This document shows, piece by piece, positions 40,506 through 55,121 of a stretch of DNA of 64,000 nt (positions are counted from its first letter, which is position 1; every line of letters starts with the position of its first letter). Source of the DNA: Brevibacterium sp. CS2 (lineage in GTDB: Bacteria; Actinomycetota; Actinomycetes; Actinomycetales; Brevibacteriaceae); the NCBI RefSeq assembly GCF_005280295.1, contig NZ_CP040020.1, forward strand, positions 2,542,001 through 2,606,000, given 5' to 3'. The notes beneath the pieces were generated by a model. The model did no database searches, was not told where the DNA came from, and saw only the letters and a program-made list of their open reading frames with translations. The translations under genes were made by a program, and so were the position numbers.

Positions 40506-42017
40506 TCAGGACTGCGCGGCGTCCTCCCGGATCTCCCCGTACCCCTCGAGCGGGTTCTCCCCGTTGTCCGACTCGTCGCGGTAGGCCGCGGCCAGCCCCT
40601 TCGAGGCATCCCCGATCCGGTGCACGCGCAGCGCGTTCGTCGACCCGGCGATCCCCGGCGGGGAGCCGGCGACGATGACGCACAGCTGCCCCTCCTGGGC
40701 ACGACCGTTGCCGAGCAGCACCGCATCGACCTGGCGCGCCATCTGGTCGGTGTGGCGCACCTCCTTGACGAGGAACACCTGGGCGCCCCAGGTCAGCGCG
40801 AGCTGGTGCCGCACGCGCACGTCCGGGGTGAAGGCGAGGATCGGATGCGGGGCGCGCAGGCGCGACATCCGGCGCACCGAGTCGCCCGACTGGGTGAAGG
40901 TGCACAGCAGGTCGATGTCGAGCTGCTGGGCGACCCGCACCGCGGCCGCGGTGATCGCGCCGCCGCGGGTGTGCGGCTCGGTGCCGAGCTCCGCGATCCG
41001 CTCGAGCCCGTGCTCCTCCGTCGAGGTGATGATCCGGCTCATCGTGCGCACCGCCTCGAGCCAGTGCGCCCCGACCGAGGTCTCCCCCGAGAGCATGAGG
41101 GCGTCCGCGCCGTCGAGCACGGCGTTCGCGCAGTCGGAGGCCTCCGCGCGGGTGGGGCGCGGCTCCTCGATCATCGACTCGAGCATCTGGGTGGCCACGA
41201 TGACGGGCTTGGCCTGCCGCCGGCACAGCTCGACGGTGCGCTTCTGCACGATCGGCACCTGCTCGAGCGGGAGCTCGACGCCGAGGTCGCCGCGGGCGAC
41301 CATGATCCCGTCGAAGGCCTGCACGATGTCCGGGAGCACCTCGACGGCCTGCGGCTTCTCGAGCTTCGCGATGACCGGGATGAGGATGTCCTCCTCGCGC
41401 ATGACATCACGCACGAGCTCGGCGTCCGCGGGAGTGCGGACGAAGGACAGGGCGACCCAGTCGGCACCGAGGTGCAGGCCCCAGCGGAGGTCCTCGATGT
41501 CCTTGTCCGACATCGCCGGCACGGACACCGCCACGCCGGGCAGGTTGATGCCCTTGTGGTCGGAGATGCGGCCGCCGACCTCGACCTCGCAGCGGACGTC
41601 GGTGTCGGTGACCTCGACGGCGCGCAGCCGGATCCGGCCGTCGTCGACGAGGAGCGGATCGCCGACCTCGACGTCGCCGGGCAGTCCGGCGTAGCTCGTC
41701 GACACCTCGCTCGCCGAGCCCGCGACGTCCCGCGTGGTGACCGTGAAGGCATCCCCCTTGGAGAGCTCCGGCTTCGCGCCGTCGGCGAAGGTGCCGACGC
41801 GGATCTTCGGACCCTGGAGATCGATGAGGGCGCCGACGGTGCGCCCGGTGTCCTGGGCGGCCTGGCGCACCCAGCGGTAGCGCTCCTCGTGCTCGGCACG
41901 GGTGCCGTGGCTGAAGTTGAAGCGGGCGACGTCGACGCCCTCCTCGATCAGCGCGCGGATGTCCTCGTAGGTTGCTTGGGCGGGGCCGAGAGTGGCGACG
42001 ATCTTTGCATGCCTCAT
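40506..42017 (-). CDS. pyk: Pyruvate kinase
   Basis: Makes pyruvate and ATP from phosphoenolpyruvate. The 503-residue product has HAKIVATLGPA at the start, the NFSHG motif, IAKLEKPQAVE with the catalytic Lys, MVARGDLGVELP and TRAEASDCANAVLDGADALM with the conserved Glu and downstream LSGET. About 25 extra C-terminal residues are hydrophilic. The frame is open far upstream; ATG at 42017 is chosen because AGGG lies 9 nt before it and homology begins at MRHAKIV. An in-frame ATG at 42035 lacks a ribosome-binding site. Confidence 0.96.
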   Translation of the reverse strand: MRHAKIVATLGPAQATYEDIRALIEEGVDVARFNFSHGTRAEHEERYRWVRQAAQDTGRTVGALIDLQGPKIRVGTFADGAKPELSKGDAFTVTTRDVAGSASEVSTSYAGLPGDVEVGDPLLVDDGRIRLRAVEVTDTDVRCEVEVGGRISDHKGINLPGVAVSVPAMSDKDIEDLRWGLHLGADWVALSFVRTPADAELVRDVMREEDILIPVIAKLEKPQAVEVLPDIVQAFDGIMVARGDLGVELPLEQVPIVQKRTVELCRRQAKPVIVATQMLESMIEEPRPTRAEASDCANAVLDGADALMLSGETSVGAHWLEAVRTMSRIITSTEEHGLERIAELGTEPHTRGGAITAAAVRVAQQLDIDLLCTFTQSGDSVRRMSRLRAPHPILAFTPDVRVRHQLALTWGAQVFLVKEVRHTDQMARQVDAVLLGNGRAQEGQLCVIVAGSPPGIAGSTNALRVHRIGDASKGLAAAYRDESDNGENPLEGYGEIREDAAQS

Positions 42018-42126
42018 GCCGTCCACCCTAGTCATCCGGGGTGCCCCGCGTCGCGTGCGCAACGAGGAATTCGCGCATCCGTCATCATCCTCACACCCGC
42101 CGCACGGTGCGCCGGGAGCGGAGGGG

Positions 42127-43567
42127 TCACACGCTGAGCGCGGCCTCCGTGGGCGTGACCGGTTTGGGCAGCAGCGTCGAGCCCATGAGGTAGGCGTCGA
42201 CCTCCGCGGCCGCCGCACGGCCCTCGGCGATCGCCCACACGATGAGCGACTGGCCGCGGCCGGCGTCGCCGGCGACGTAGACGCCGGGGACATCGGTCGA
42301 GTAGTCGCGGGCCCGGGCGAAGCTGCCGCGCTGGACGGCGAGCCCCCAATCGGCGAGCTGCGCGGTCTCCGGGCCGGTGAAGCCCAGCGCGATGAGCACG
42401 AGGTCGGCGGGGATCTCCTGCTCGGTGCCCGGCAGCGGGACGCGCCGGCCGTCGACGAACCCGGTCTCCGCCACCGACAGCGCGCGCAGCGCACCGGCGT
42501 CGTCGGCGAGGAACTCCACCGTGGAGGCGAGGAAGGTCCGCTCCCCGCCCTCCTCGTGGCTGGTGGAGACCTCGAACACGCGCGGCGTCGTGGGCCAGGG
42601 GCCGTCGGCGGGGCGCTCGACGGGCGGGCGCTTGCCGATCGCGAGCGTCGTCACCGAGTTCGCCTGCTGGCGCAGGGCGGTGCCGAGGCAGTCGGAGCCG
42701 GTGTCGCCGCCGCCGATGATGATGACGTCCTTGCCGGCGGCGTCGATGATCTCGACCTCGTCCCCGGCCTGCTGCCGGTTGACGGGCACGAGGTAGTCCA
42801 TCGCGAACTCGACGCCGGGCAGGTCCCGGCCGGGCAGCGGGAGATCGCGCGGGGCGAGCGCACCGGTGCACACGACGATCGCGTCGAAGCGGTCGTGGAG
42901 GTCGTCCCAGGAGATGTCGACGCCGATCTCGACCCCGGTGCGGAACCGGGTGCCCTCGGCGCGCATCTGTGCGAGCCGGCGGTCGATGTGGTGCTTCTCG
43001 AGCTTGAAATCCGGGATGCCGTAGCGCAGCAGCCCGCCCACCCGGTCGTCGCGCTCGTACACGACGACGGTGTGGCCTGCCCGGGTGAGCTGCTGGGCGG
43101 CGGCGAGGCCGGCCGGCCCGGACCCGACGACGGCGACCCGGCGCCCGGAGATCCGCTCCGCGACGAAGGGCGTGATGAGTCCCTCCTCGAAGCCGCGGTC
43201 GACGATGGTGACCTCGATGTTCTTGATCGTCACCGCCGGCTGGTTGATGCCGAGCACGCAGGCGTTCTCGCACGGTGCGGGGCAGGCGCGGCCGGTGAAC
43301 TCCGGGAAGTTGTTCGTGCTGTGGAGGAGGCCGACGGCGCGCTCGAGCTCGTCGCGCCACATCGCGTCGTTCCACTCCGGGATGTAGTTCCCCAGCGGGC
43401 ACCCCTGGTGGCAGAAGGGGATGCCGCAGTCCATGCAGCGTCCGGCCTGCTCGATGAACGCCTGCCGGTCCATCGTCGTGTTGATCTCCCGGTAGTCCAT
43501 GAGCCGCACCGGGACCGGTCGCTTGGGCGGGAGCTCGCGCTCGGTGACCTTGAGGAATCCGCGCGGA

Positions 43568-43575
<8 letters not shown>
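42127..43575 (-). CDS. gltD: Glutamate synthase small subunit (NADPH)
   Basis: FAD and Fe-S subunit that passes electrons from NADPH to GltB. The 482-residue product has N-terminal Cys clusters (CMDCGIPFCHQGCPLGN, and CPAPCENACVLGIN), the FAD-binding VVGSGPAGLAAAQ near residue 147, the NADPH-binding IIGGGDTGSDCLG near residue 285 and the C-terminal GVYVAGDAGRGQSLIVWAI. Length is normal. It overlaps the end of gltB by 8 nt, so the two subunits are translationally coupled. Confidence 0.96.
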
Positions 43576-48214
<4,639 letters not shown>

Positions 48215-48349
48215 GGCACCGTCCTTCTCAACTGCTGCGGACATGGTTTCTGCGGACGGCGCTGTCTGCATCGGTCAGCGGGCGGACCCCGAGGACCTGC
48301 GAGGGGTGACGCGGGTCACCGATCGCGGGTTTGCAGTGTACACGAACTG

Positions 48350-49516
48350 TCAGTCGGCGCGCGGCGGGCGTTCGGATCGTGTGCGCGACCCCACCTGCGG
48401 GACGATCGAGATCGCCGAGGTCACCGCACCGAAGAAGCCGAAGCTCCGCTTCGACATCGTCGAGCCGCGCGGATCCTCGGGGTCCTCGGGATCACGCGGA
48501 GCAGGGCCGGATGCCCTCCCGGGAGCGGCGTTCCCGGGGGCGGTGCCGGCGGCCGTGGGGCCGGCATGGCCGGCCGAGCCATGGTCGTCGTGGTCGCGGC
48601 CGTCGGTGTCGTCGTCCGATCCGGGCTGCGCCCGCCGGCCGGTGTAGACCCCGTCCTCGGGTGCCCGGTGGCGGATCCGGGAGAGCACGAACAGCGCCGC
48701 GCCGAGGGCGAAGACGAGGATCGACACCCAGACGTTGAGGCGGACGCCGAGGATGAGCTCGGCGGTGTCGATGCGCAGTGCCTCGATCCATACGCGGCCG
48801 GCGGTGTAGTAGCAGATGTAGAGGAAGAACACCTGGCCGTGGCCGAGCGCGAACCGGCGCCCGGCCCAGATCAGGAGGACGAACCCGACGAGGTTCCACA
48901 GGGACTCGTAGAGGAAGGTCGGGTGGAACAGGGTGTCGGCCGGCAGCGCGGCGTCGGGCCAGTTGGGGTTGGGCGCGCCGTCGATCTCGCGGTCGATCGC
49001 CAGCCCCCACGGCAGGGTGGTCGGGGCGCCGAACAGCTCCTGGTTGAACCAGTTGCCCCAGCGGCCGACGGCCTGGGCGAGGATGAGCCCGGGAGCCGCG
49101 GCGTCGAGGAACGCGGTGAAGCGGATGCCGTAGTGCCGGCAGACGAAGAAGACGGTGAGGACGCCGAGCGCGACCGCGCCCCAGATGCCGAGCCCGCCGT
49201 TCCAGATGTAGAGCGCGGCGACCGGATTCCCGTTCGGCCCGAAGTACGGGTCGGGGGTGGAGAACACGTGGTAGAGCCGGCCGCCGATGATGCCGGCGGG
49301 AATCGCCCACATGGCGATGTTCCACAGGTCGTCCTCGGACCCCCCGCGCGCCTGCCAGCGACGGTTCGTCACCCACAGCGCGAGCACGATGCCGAGCAGG
49401 ATGCACAGCGCGTAGGCGTGGATGGTCAGCGGTCCCAGCGAGAACCCGCTCCACGAGGGCGAGGGGATCGCTGCGAGCACGTCGACGGCCGTTCCGGCGG
49501 TGCTCGGCTCAGCCAC
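48350..49516 (-). CDS. lgt: Prolipoprotein diacylglyceryl transferase with C-terminal tail
   Basis: Membrane enzyme that attaches diacylglycerol to the lipobox cysteine of prolipoproteins such as LivK. The 388-residue product has about seven helices, HAYALCILLG near residue 33, the signature GRWGNWFNQELFG near residue 150 and HPTFLYESLWN. Homology ends near residue 290; the last 95 or so residues are a hydrophilic Asp/Gly/Pro-rich tail, then a short segment starting MSKRSFGFFGAV. The start is GTG at 49516, overlapping the trpA stop by 8 nt. Confidence 0.94.
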   Translation of the reverse strand: MAEPSTAGTAVDVLAAIPSPSWSGFSLGPLTIHAYALCILLGIVLALWVTNRRWQARGGSEDDLWNIAMWAIPAGIIGGRLYHVFSTPDPYFGPNGNPVAALYIWNGGLGIWGAVALGVLTVFFVCRHYGIRFTAFLDAAAPGLILAQAVGRWGNWFNQELFGAPTTLPWGLAIDREIDGAPNPNWPDAALPADTLFHPTFLYESLWNLVGFVLLIWAGRRFALGHGQVFFLYICYYTAGRVWIEALRIDTAELILGVRLNVWVSILVFALGAALFVLSRIRHRAPEDGVYTGRRAQPGSDDDTDGRDHDDHGSAGHAGPTAAGTAPGNAAPGRASGPAPRDPEDPEDPRGSTMSKRSFGFFGAVTSAISIVPQVGSRTRSERPPRAD

Positions 49517-50291
49517 GGTCGCGCACCCCGGCGGCGAACTCCGCGGCCTGCCGCTCGAGTGCGGCGGTCCCGCCGGAGTCGAGCGCCTTGACGAGCGCGG
49601 AGCCGACGATGACCCCGTCGGCGTAGGCCGCGACCTCGGCGGCCTGCTCGCGCGTCGACACGCCGAGTCCCACGCACACGTGCTCGGCGCCGGCCGAGCG
49701 GGTGTCGGCGACGAGCTGGGCGGCCGCGGAGCCGACCTCGGCGCGGGTGCCGGTGACGCCCATCGTCGAGGCGGCGTAGACGAAGCCGCGCGAGCTGCCG
49801 GCGACGTAGGCGAGCCGCTCGGGCCTCGAGGACGGCGCGACGAGGAAGATCCGATCGAGCCCGTGGGCGTCGGAGGCCGCGATCCACTCCCCCGCCTCGT
49901 CCGGGACGAGGTCGGGGGTGACGATGCCGCTGCCGCCGGCCGCGGCGAGGTCGCGGGCGAACGCCTCGACCCCGTAGCGCTCGACGATGTTCCAGTACGT
50001 CATCGTCACCGCCGCTGCGCCGGCCTCGCGGACGGCCTCGATCGCGGTGAGGACGTCGCGGGTGCGCACCCCGCCGGCGAGCGCGGTGACGCCCGCGGCC
50101 TCGATGACCGGGCCGTCCATCCCGGGGTCGCTGTAGGGCATGCCGACCTCGACGATGTCGACGCCGCCGGCGACGAGGGCGCGCATCGCGTCGAGCGAGC
50201 CGGGCACGTCGGGATAGCCGACCGGCAGGTAGCCGATGAAGGCGGCGCGGTTCTCCGCCGCGCAGGCGCGGAGCACGGGTGCGGTGCTCAT
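49509..50291 (-). CDS. trpA: Tryptophan synthase alpha chain
   Basis: Cleaves indole-3-glycerol phosphate to indole. The 260-residue TIM barrel has FIGYLPVGYPD near residue 18, the catalytic Glu in VDIVEVGMPYSDP (second beta strand), and the catalytic Asp in GGSGIVTPDLVPDEA. The end has the phosphate-binding ADGVIVGSALV. ATG at 50291 shares one base with the trpB stop (TGATG), typical of coupled trpBA; it overlaps lgt downstream by 8 nt. Confidence 0.95.
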   Translation of the reverse strand: MSTAPVLRACAAENRAAFIGYLPVGYPDVPGSLDAMRALVAGGVDIVEVGMPYSDPGMDGPVIEAAGVTALAGGVRTRDVLTAIEAVREAGAAAVTMTYWNIVERYGVEAFARDLAAAGGSGIVTPDLVPDEAGEWIAASDAHGLDRIFLVAPSSRPERLAYVAGSSRGFVYAASTMGVTGTRAEVGSAAAQLVADTRSAGAEHVCVGLGVSTREQAAEVAAYADGVIVGSALVKALDSGGTAALERQAAEFAAGVRDRG

Positions 50292-51520
50292 CAGTCCTCC
50301 TCGTTGTTCGCGTCGAAGTAGCCGAAGTACTTCCCCGCCGTGTCGACGTCCTTGTCGCCGCGGCCGGACAGGCACACGGCGATGACGGCATCGGGCCCGA
50401 GATCGCGGCCGAGCTGGAGCGCCCCGGCCAGAGCATGGGCGCTCTCGATCGCGGGGATGATGCCCTCGGTGCGGGCGAGCAGCCGGAAGGCCTCCATCGC
50501 CTCGGCGTCGGTGATCGCCCGGTACTCGCCCCGGCCGGAGTCGTGGAGCCAAGCGTGCTCGGGACCGACCCCGGGGTAGTCGAGGCCGGCGGAGATCGAA
50601 TGGCTCTCGATCGTCTGTCCGTCGTCGTCCTGGAGCATCATCGAGCGGGCGCCGTGGAGCACGCCCTCGGTGCCCCGGGTGAGGGACGCGGCGTGGAGCT
50701 CTCCCCCGTCGCCGCCGGGCTCGCACCCGACGAGCCGGACCCCGGAGTCGGGGATGAAGGCGTGAAACATGCCCATCGCGTTGGACCCGCCGCCCACACA
50801 GGCGGTGACGGCGTCGGGCAGGCGGCCGACGAGCTCCTCGATCTGGGCGCGCGCCTCGAGCCCGATGATCCGCTGGAACTCGCGCACGAGCATGGGGAAG
50901 GGGTGCGGGCCGGCGACGGTGCCGAACACGTAGTGGGTGGTGTCGACGCTCGCGACCCAGTCGCGGAAGGTCGCGTTGATCGCGTCCTTGAGGGTGCGGG
51001 ATCCGGCCTCGACGGCGATGACCTCGGCACCGAGGAGCCGCATCCGGGCGACGTTGAGGGCCTGCCGCTCGGTGTCCTGGGCGCCCATGTAGATCCGGCA
51101 CTCGAGTCCCATGAGGGCGGCAGCGGTGGCGGTCGCGACGCCGTGCTGGCCGGCCCCGGTCTCCGCGATGAGACGGGTCTTGCCCATCCGCTGTGCGAGC
51201 AGCGCCTGCCCGAGGACGTTGTTGATCTTGTGGCTGCCGGTGTGGTTGAGGTCCTCGCGCTTGAGGAGGATCCGGGCACCACCGGCGTGCTCGGCGAAGC
51301 GCGGGGCCTCGGTGAGCAGGCTCGGGCGGCCGGTGTAGACGCGGTGGAGGCGGTGGAGCTCGGCGACGAACCCGGGGTCGACGGTCGCCTTGGCGAAGGC
51401 GTCGGTGATCTCGTCGAGGGCGCTGATGAGCGCTTCCGGGATGAAGCGGCCGCCGAACGTCCCGAAGTACGGGCCCTGGGGCAGTTCGGAGGCCGGTGAT
51501 GAGAACAGCTCGTGGTCCAT
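50291..51520 (-). CDS. trpB: Tryptophan synthase beta chain
   Basis: PLP enzyme that joins indole and serine to give tryptophan. The 409-residue product has the PLP lysine in [14 protein letters not shown] near residue 98, [15 protein letters not shown], the phosphate-binding [12 protein letters not shown] and the C-terminal CLSGRGDKD. It is the TrpB1 type that pairs with TrpA. ATG at 51520 follows AAGGACC. It is 68 nt after trpC; trpD, trpF/priA and trpG are not in the window. Confidence 0.97.
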   Translation of the reverse strand: MDHELFSSPASELPQGPYFGTFGGRFIPEALISALDEITDAFAKATVDPGFVAELHRLHRVYTGRPSLLTEAPRFAEHAGGARILLKREDLNHTGSHKINNVLGQALLAQRMGKTRLIAETGAGQHGVATATAAALMGLECRIYMGAQDTERQALNVARMRLLGAEVIAVEAGSRTLKDAINATFRDWVASVDTTHYVFGTVAGPHPFPMLVREFQRIIGLEARAQIEELVGRLPDAVTACVGGGSNAMGMFHAFIPDSGVRLVGCEPGGDGGELHAASLTRGTEGVLHGARSMMLQDDDGQTIESHSISAGLDYPGVGPEHAWLHDSGRGEYRAITDAEAMEAFRLLARTEGIIPAIESAHALAGALQLGRDLGPDAVIAVCLSGRGDKDVDTAGKYFGYFDANNEED

Positions 51521-51588
51521 GAGGTCCTTCGGGATCGGATGCGGCGAGTGGAGCGGCGCGCGGGCGTGCCGGAGGCGGCGGGTGGGGC

Positions 51589-52389
51589 TCAGCGGTGGGC
51601 GGCGACTGCGGCGCGGCCCGCGGCGGTGAACTCCGCGACGGCCTCCTGCGGGCGGCCGCCGGTGACGAGCGCCTCGCCGACGAGCGCGAGGTCGGCCCCG
51701 GCGTCGGCGAAGGCGGTGACGTCCCCGGCGTCGGTGACGCCGGATTCGCCGACGAGCACCGCCGCGGGCGGGCAGTCGGCGGCGAGCGGGGCGAACCGCG
51801 CGAGGTCGACGGTGAGGTCCTTGAGGTTGCGCGTGTTGATGCCGATGAGCGGCGCCTCGAGGGCTGCCGCCGCGGCGACCTCGTCCGGGGTGTGCGCCTC
51901 GACGAGCACGGCCATACCGAGCTCGGTGGCGAGACCGTGGAGCTCGGCGAGCTGGGACTCGCTCAGCGCGGCGACGATGAGGAGGACGATGTCGGCGCCG
52001 TGGGCGCGGGCCTCGTGGACCTGGTACTCGGTGACGACGAAGTCCTTGCGCAGGAGCGGCACGTCGACCGCGGCGCGCACGGCATCGAGGTCGGCGAGGC
52101 TGCCGCCGAAGCGGCGCTCCTCGGTGAGCACGCTGATCGCGGCCGCGCCCCCGGCGGCGTACGCGGAGGCGAGGGCGGCCGGGTCCGCGATGTCGGACAG
52201 GGCGCCCTTCGAGGGCGAGGACCGCTTGACCTCGGCGATGATGCCGAAATCGCCGGGCGCCCGCGGGAGCAGCGGCCGCACCGGGGCGGCGGCCGCCGCC
52301 CGGGCGCGGATCTCGGCCAGAGGGACTGCGGACTCACGCGGCCCGAGGTCCTCGCGGACCCCGGCCACGATGGCGTCGAGCACGGTCAC
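51589..52389 (-). CDS. trpC: Indole-3-glycerol phosphate synthase
   Basis: Ring-closing decarboxylase in tryptophan synthesis. The 266-residue TIM barrel has the catalytic Lys in [13 protein letters not shown] near residue 55, [12 protein letters not shown] near residue 112, [11 protein letters not shown] and [12 protein letters not shown]. Length is that of the monofunctional enzyme, with no TrpF domain. The start is GTG at 52389 and overlaps the stop of the upstream small membrane-protein gene (GTGA). Confidence 0.96.
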   Translation of the reverse strand: MTVLDAIVAGVREDLGPRESAVPLAEIRARAAAAAPVRPLLPRAPGDFGIIAEVKRSSPSKGALSDIADPAALASAYAAGGAAAISVLTEERRFGGSLADLDAVRAAVDVPLLRKDFVVTEYQVHEARAHGADIVLLIVAALSESQLAELHGLATELGMAVLVEAHTPDEVAAAAALEAPLIGINTRNLKDLTVDLARFAPLAADCPPAAVLVGESGVTDAGDVTAFADAGADLALVGEALVTGGRPQEAVAEFTAAGRAAVAAHR

Positions 52390-52664
52390 CGGTGGTGGCC
52401 CGACTTCTGCTTCCCGCCCTTGCCCGCGGCACGCAGCACGAGGCCGACGATGGGGCCGATGGCACAGACGATGATGCCGGCCCAGAAGACGGTCCAGTTG
52501 CCGGCGACGCTGCCGAAGGTGGCGATGATCGCGCCGGCGAAGATGATGAAGACGCCGGTCCAGCCGGCGACGGTGTTGCCGTGTCCGGGATCCTGGACCG
52601 CGGTGTAGTCGATGGACGACCGGTCGAGGTCTCCGGTGCCGTCGCGCGCGATGATCTCTGTCAT
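52386..52664 (-). CDS. Small HGxxPAAW-family membrane protein
   Basis: A 92-residue protein with two transmembrane helices (about 32-52 and 60-80), a basic His-rich tail and the motif region DPGHGNTVAGWTG. The family is usually HGxxPAAW; here Pro-Ala-Ala is Val-Ala-Gly, so the motif is diverged. Members are found between trp genes in actinobacteria and have no known function. ATG at 52664 follows AGAAGGAGA, a strong site. It overlaps trpC, implying coupled translation. Confidence 0.8.
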   Translation of the reverse strand: MTEIIARDGTGDLDRSSIDYTAVQDPGHGNTVAGWTGVFIIFAGAIIATFGSVAGNWTVFWAGIIVCAIGPIVGLVLRAAGKGGKQKSGHHR

Positions 52665-52714
52665 GGTTCTCCTTCTCTGGGGCTGCGTGCCGTCATTGTC
52701 TCACGAGGGCGGGC

Positions 52715-52733
52715 CGGGTCGCGCCCCGACCCG
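52715..52733. terminator. Hairpin inside the trp operon
   Basis: CGGGTCG (52715-52721) and CGACCCG (52727-52733) form a perfect 7-bp stem with a 5-nt loop in the 84-nt gap between the Trp-associated membrane protein and the HGxxPAAW gene. It may attenuate or stabilise; no leader peptide is visible. Confidence 0.4.
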
Positions 52734-52748
52734 CGATGCGGGATCCGC

Positions 52749-53246
52749 TCATACGTCCTCCCCGCGGGACAGCGCGTCCCAGGTGCGGGTGGGATCCGCG
52801 CCGGGCTCCCCGTCGTCGGCCGCGCTGCTGCGCTCGTAGCGGGCCGAGGCCTGCCAGCGGCCGCTCGCGCGCGTCACCCACGCCGCGACGGCGGCGACCG
52901 CGAGACCGAGCACGAGGCCGACGCCGGGCCACGCCGTGTGGGGCCGGTCGGCGAGCATCGTGGCGAGCGCGACACCGGAGTAGCCGAGCGCGGCGAGCAC
53001 CGCGACGCCGCCGACCACCCAGCGCCCGACCCGTTCGAGGAGGCCGAAGAGGAGCGCGATGACGGCGATGATCGCGGCGCAGGAGACGAGCAGCGGGGAG
53101 TTCCCGGGCGCCTCGGCGGTCGCCTGGGCGACACCGGGTACCGGGGTGGTGGGGTCCGCGGCGGCGGTGATCCACGTGCGACCGGCGACGATCCACAGGG
53201 CGGCCGCGGACACGAGGAGGGCGAGGATGCCGCGCGCCTTCGTCAC
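52749..53246 (-). CDS. Trp biosynthesis-associated membrane protein
   Basis: A 165-residue protein with about four transmembrane helices: a first helix at 4-22, a short outside loop starting RTWITAAADPTTPVPGVA, then helices near 53-68, 73-93 and 103-124, and a charged tail. The size, helix spacing and place directly after trpE match the Trp_oprn_chp (TIGR02234-type) membrane family of actinobacteria, whose function is unknown. The start is GTG at 53246, overlapping the trpE stop (GTGA). Confidence 0.8.
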   Translation of the reverse strand: MTKARGILALLVSAAALWIVAGRTWITAAADPTTPVPGVAQATAEAPGNSPLLVSCAAIIAVIALLFGLLERVGRWVVGGVAVLAALGYSGVALATMLADRPHTAWPGVGLVLGLAVAAVAAWVTRASGRWQASARYERSSAADDGEPGADPTRTWDALSRGEDV

Positions 53247-54784
53247 CGGGGTGCCCCCGCGGTCCGCTCCGGTTCCGTCCCGGGGGTGCGCAGGGTGTGG
53301 GCCGCGGCGGCGGCGCGGAGCACCGCGGCGGCCTTGTTCTGCGTCTCGATGTACTCGGTGTCGGGCACGGAGTCGGCGACGATCCCGGCGCCGGCGGACA
53401 CACTGATCACCCCGGGGCGCATGATGCCGGTGCGGATCGCGATCGCGACGTCGAGGTCGCCCGTGAAGGACAGGTAGCCGACGACCCCGCCGTAGACGCC
53501 GCGCGCGGTCGGCTCGAGCCGATCGATGATCTCGAGCGCGCGCGGCTTGGGCGCTCCGGACAGGGTGCCGGCGGGGAAGGTCGCGGCGAGCACATCGACC
53601 CCGCTGCACCGCCGATCGAGGCTGCCGGTGACGGTCGACACGATGTGCATGATGTGGCTGTAGCGCTCGATCTCCATGAACTCGACGACGTCGACGCTGC
53701 CGGGTTCGCAGACCTTCGAGAGGTCGTTGCGGGCGAGGTCGACGAGCATGAGGTGCTCGGCGCGCTCCTTCTCGTCCGCGAGCAGGTCGCGGGCGAGCTC
53801 GTGGTCCTCCTCCGGCGTCGCCCCGCGCGGCCGGGAGCCGGCGATCGGATGGGTGACGACGTGTCCGGCCTTGACGGTGACGAGCGCCTCGGGCGAGGAC
53901 CCGACGATGCTCAGCGGCCGCCCGTCGGGGGTCGGGACGTCGAGGAGGTACATGTAGGGGCTCGGGTTCGTGGTCCGCAGCATCCGGTAGACGTCGAGCG
54001 GGTCGGCATCGCAGGGCGAGTCGAAGCGCTGCCCGAGCACGACCTGGAAGATCTCCCCGTCGACGATCTCCTGCTTGGCGGTGAGCACGGACTCGAGGTA
54101 CTCCTCGCGCGGGGTGCGCGGCTTGACCTCGGGCTCGAGCGGAGTGTGGACGGCGACGGTCGAGGGGGCCGGGGCGAGCAGGTCGTCGATCATCGCCGCG
54201 AGCCGGGCGCGCCCGGTGTCGTAGGCGGCATCGATGCCGGAGTCGCGGCCGTCGACGTTGACGACGTTCGCCACGAGGGTGACCCGGGAGGTCGAGTGGT
54301 CGAAGATCGCGACGTCGCCGGGGATCGACAGGCTGAGCTCGGGCACCGCGTCCTCCGGCAGCGGGCCGTGGCCGAGCCGCTCGAAGCGGCGCACGACGTC
54401 CCAGCCGAGGTAGCCGACGAGGGACGAGATCATCGGCGGCAGGTCGGGGTGCGGGACGTCGATGTGGAGCAGCTCGAGGGTGGCGCGCAGGGCGGTGAGC
54501 GGGTCGCCGCTCGTCGGGGCGCCGGCCGGCGGGGTGCCGAGCCAGGCGACCTCGCCGTCGACCTCGGTGAGGGTGGCGATCGGGTGGCGGCCGATGAAGG
54601 AGTAGCGGCTCCACACTCCGCTCGTCGCCGATTCGAGGAGGAACCCGCCGGGCCGACCGCCGGCGAGCCGGCGGTAGATGCTCAGCGGGGTCTCGGAGTC
54701 GGCGAGCACGGTCGTGTACAGGGGCACGAGGCGGTGGTCGGCGCCGAGGGCCCGGAACTCCTCACGCGTCGGGGTGACGGACAT
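53243..54784 (-). CDS. trpE: Anthranilate synthase component I
   Basis: Chorismate-using subunit that starts tryptophan synthesis. The 513-residue product has the N-terminal LLES tryptophan-binding motif ([18 protein letters not shown], near residue 48), IAGSRPRG, the [15 protein letters not shown] segment and the active-site [17 protein letters not shown]. The glutaminase subunit TrpG is not fused and not nearby. ATG at 54784 follows GGGAGGGAG and lies inside hisI (23-nt overlap). The intact LLES motif suggests feedback inhibition by tryptophan. Confidence 0.96.
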   Translation of the reverse strand: MSVTPTREEFRALGADHRLVPLYTTVLADSETPLSIYRRLAGGRPGGFLLESATSGVWSRYSFIGRHPIATLTEVDGEVAWLGTPPAGAPTSGDPLTALRATLELLHIDVPHPDLPPMISSLVGYLGWDVVRRFERLGHGPLPEDAVPELSLSIPGDVAIFDHSTSRVTLVANVVNVDGRDSGIDAAYDTGRARLAAMIDDLLAPAPSTVAVHTPLEPEVKPRTPREEYLESVLTAKQEIVDGEIFQVVLGQRFDSPCDADPLDVYRMLRTTNPSPYMYLLDVPTPDGRPLSIVGSSPEALVTVKAGHVVTHPIAGSRPRGATPEEDHELARDLLADEKERAEHLMLVDLARNDLSKVCEPGSVDVVEFMEIERYSHIMHIVSTVTGSLDRRCSGVDVLAATFPAGTLSGAPKPRALEIIDRLEPTARGVYGGVVGYLSFTGDLDVAIAIRTGIMRPGVISVSAGAGIVADSVPDTEYIETQNKAAAVLRAAAAAHTLRTPGTEPERTAGAPR

Positions 54785-55121
54785 CGATCTCCCTCCCGGT
54801 GAAGCAGGTGGCGGTGTTCGTGTGGCAGGCAGGGCCGGTCTGGTCGACGGTGAGGAGCACGGTGTCGGCGTCGCAGTCGAGGGCGAGCCCGCGCACGTGC
54901 TGGACGTGCCCGGAGGTCTCCCCCTTGACCCAGTACTCGCCCCGCGAGCGCGACCAGTAGGTGGCCCGCCCGGTGGTCGCGGTGCGGCGCAGCGCCTCGG
55001 CATCCATCCAGGCGAGCATGAGGACCTCCCGGGTGGTGTGCTCCTGCACGACGACGGGCACCAGGCCGTCGGGGCTGAAGACGACGCCGGGCAGCGCGTC
55101 CTCGATGGTCGGCGGTGTCAT
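54762..55121 (-). CDS. hisI: Phosphoribosyl-AMP cyclohydrolase
   Basis: Third step of histidine synthesis. The 119-residue monofunctional enzyme has the core [23 protein letters not shown] read over residues 38-60, [10 protein letters not shown], the Mg-binding DCDADTVL and the zinc ligands in [12 protein letters not shown]. The HisE activity is encoded separately about 5 kb away. It overlaps hisF by 4 nt upstream and trpE by 23 nt downstream, joining the His and Trp blocks. Confidence 0.96.
   Translation of the reverse strand: MTPPTIEDALPGVVFSPDGLVPVVVQEHTTREVLMLAWMDAEALRRTATTGRATYWSRSRGEYWVKGETSGHVQHVRGLALDCDADTVLLTVDQTGPACHTNTATCFTGREIDVRHPDA

Noticed and set aside
42074..42110. Short inverted repeat (CGCAC-G-GTGCG) after gltD as a terminator
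   Set aside because: The loop would be one base, so the hairpin is not feasible as drawn.
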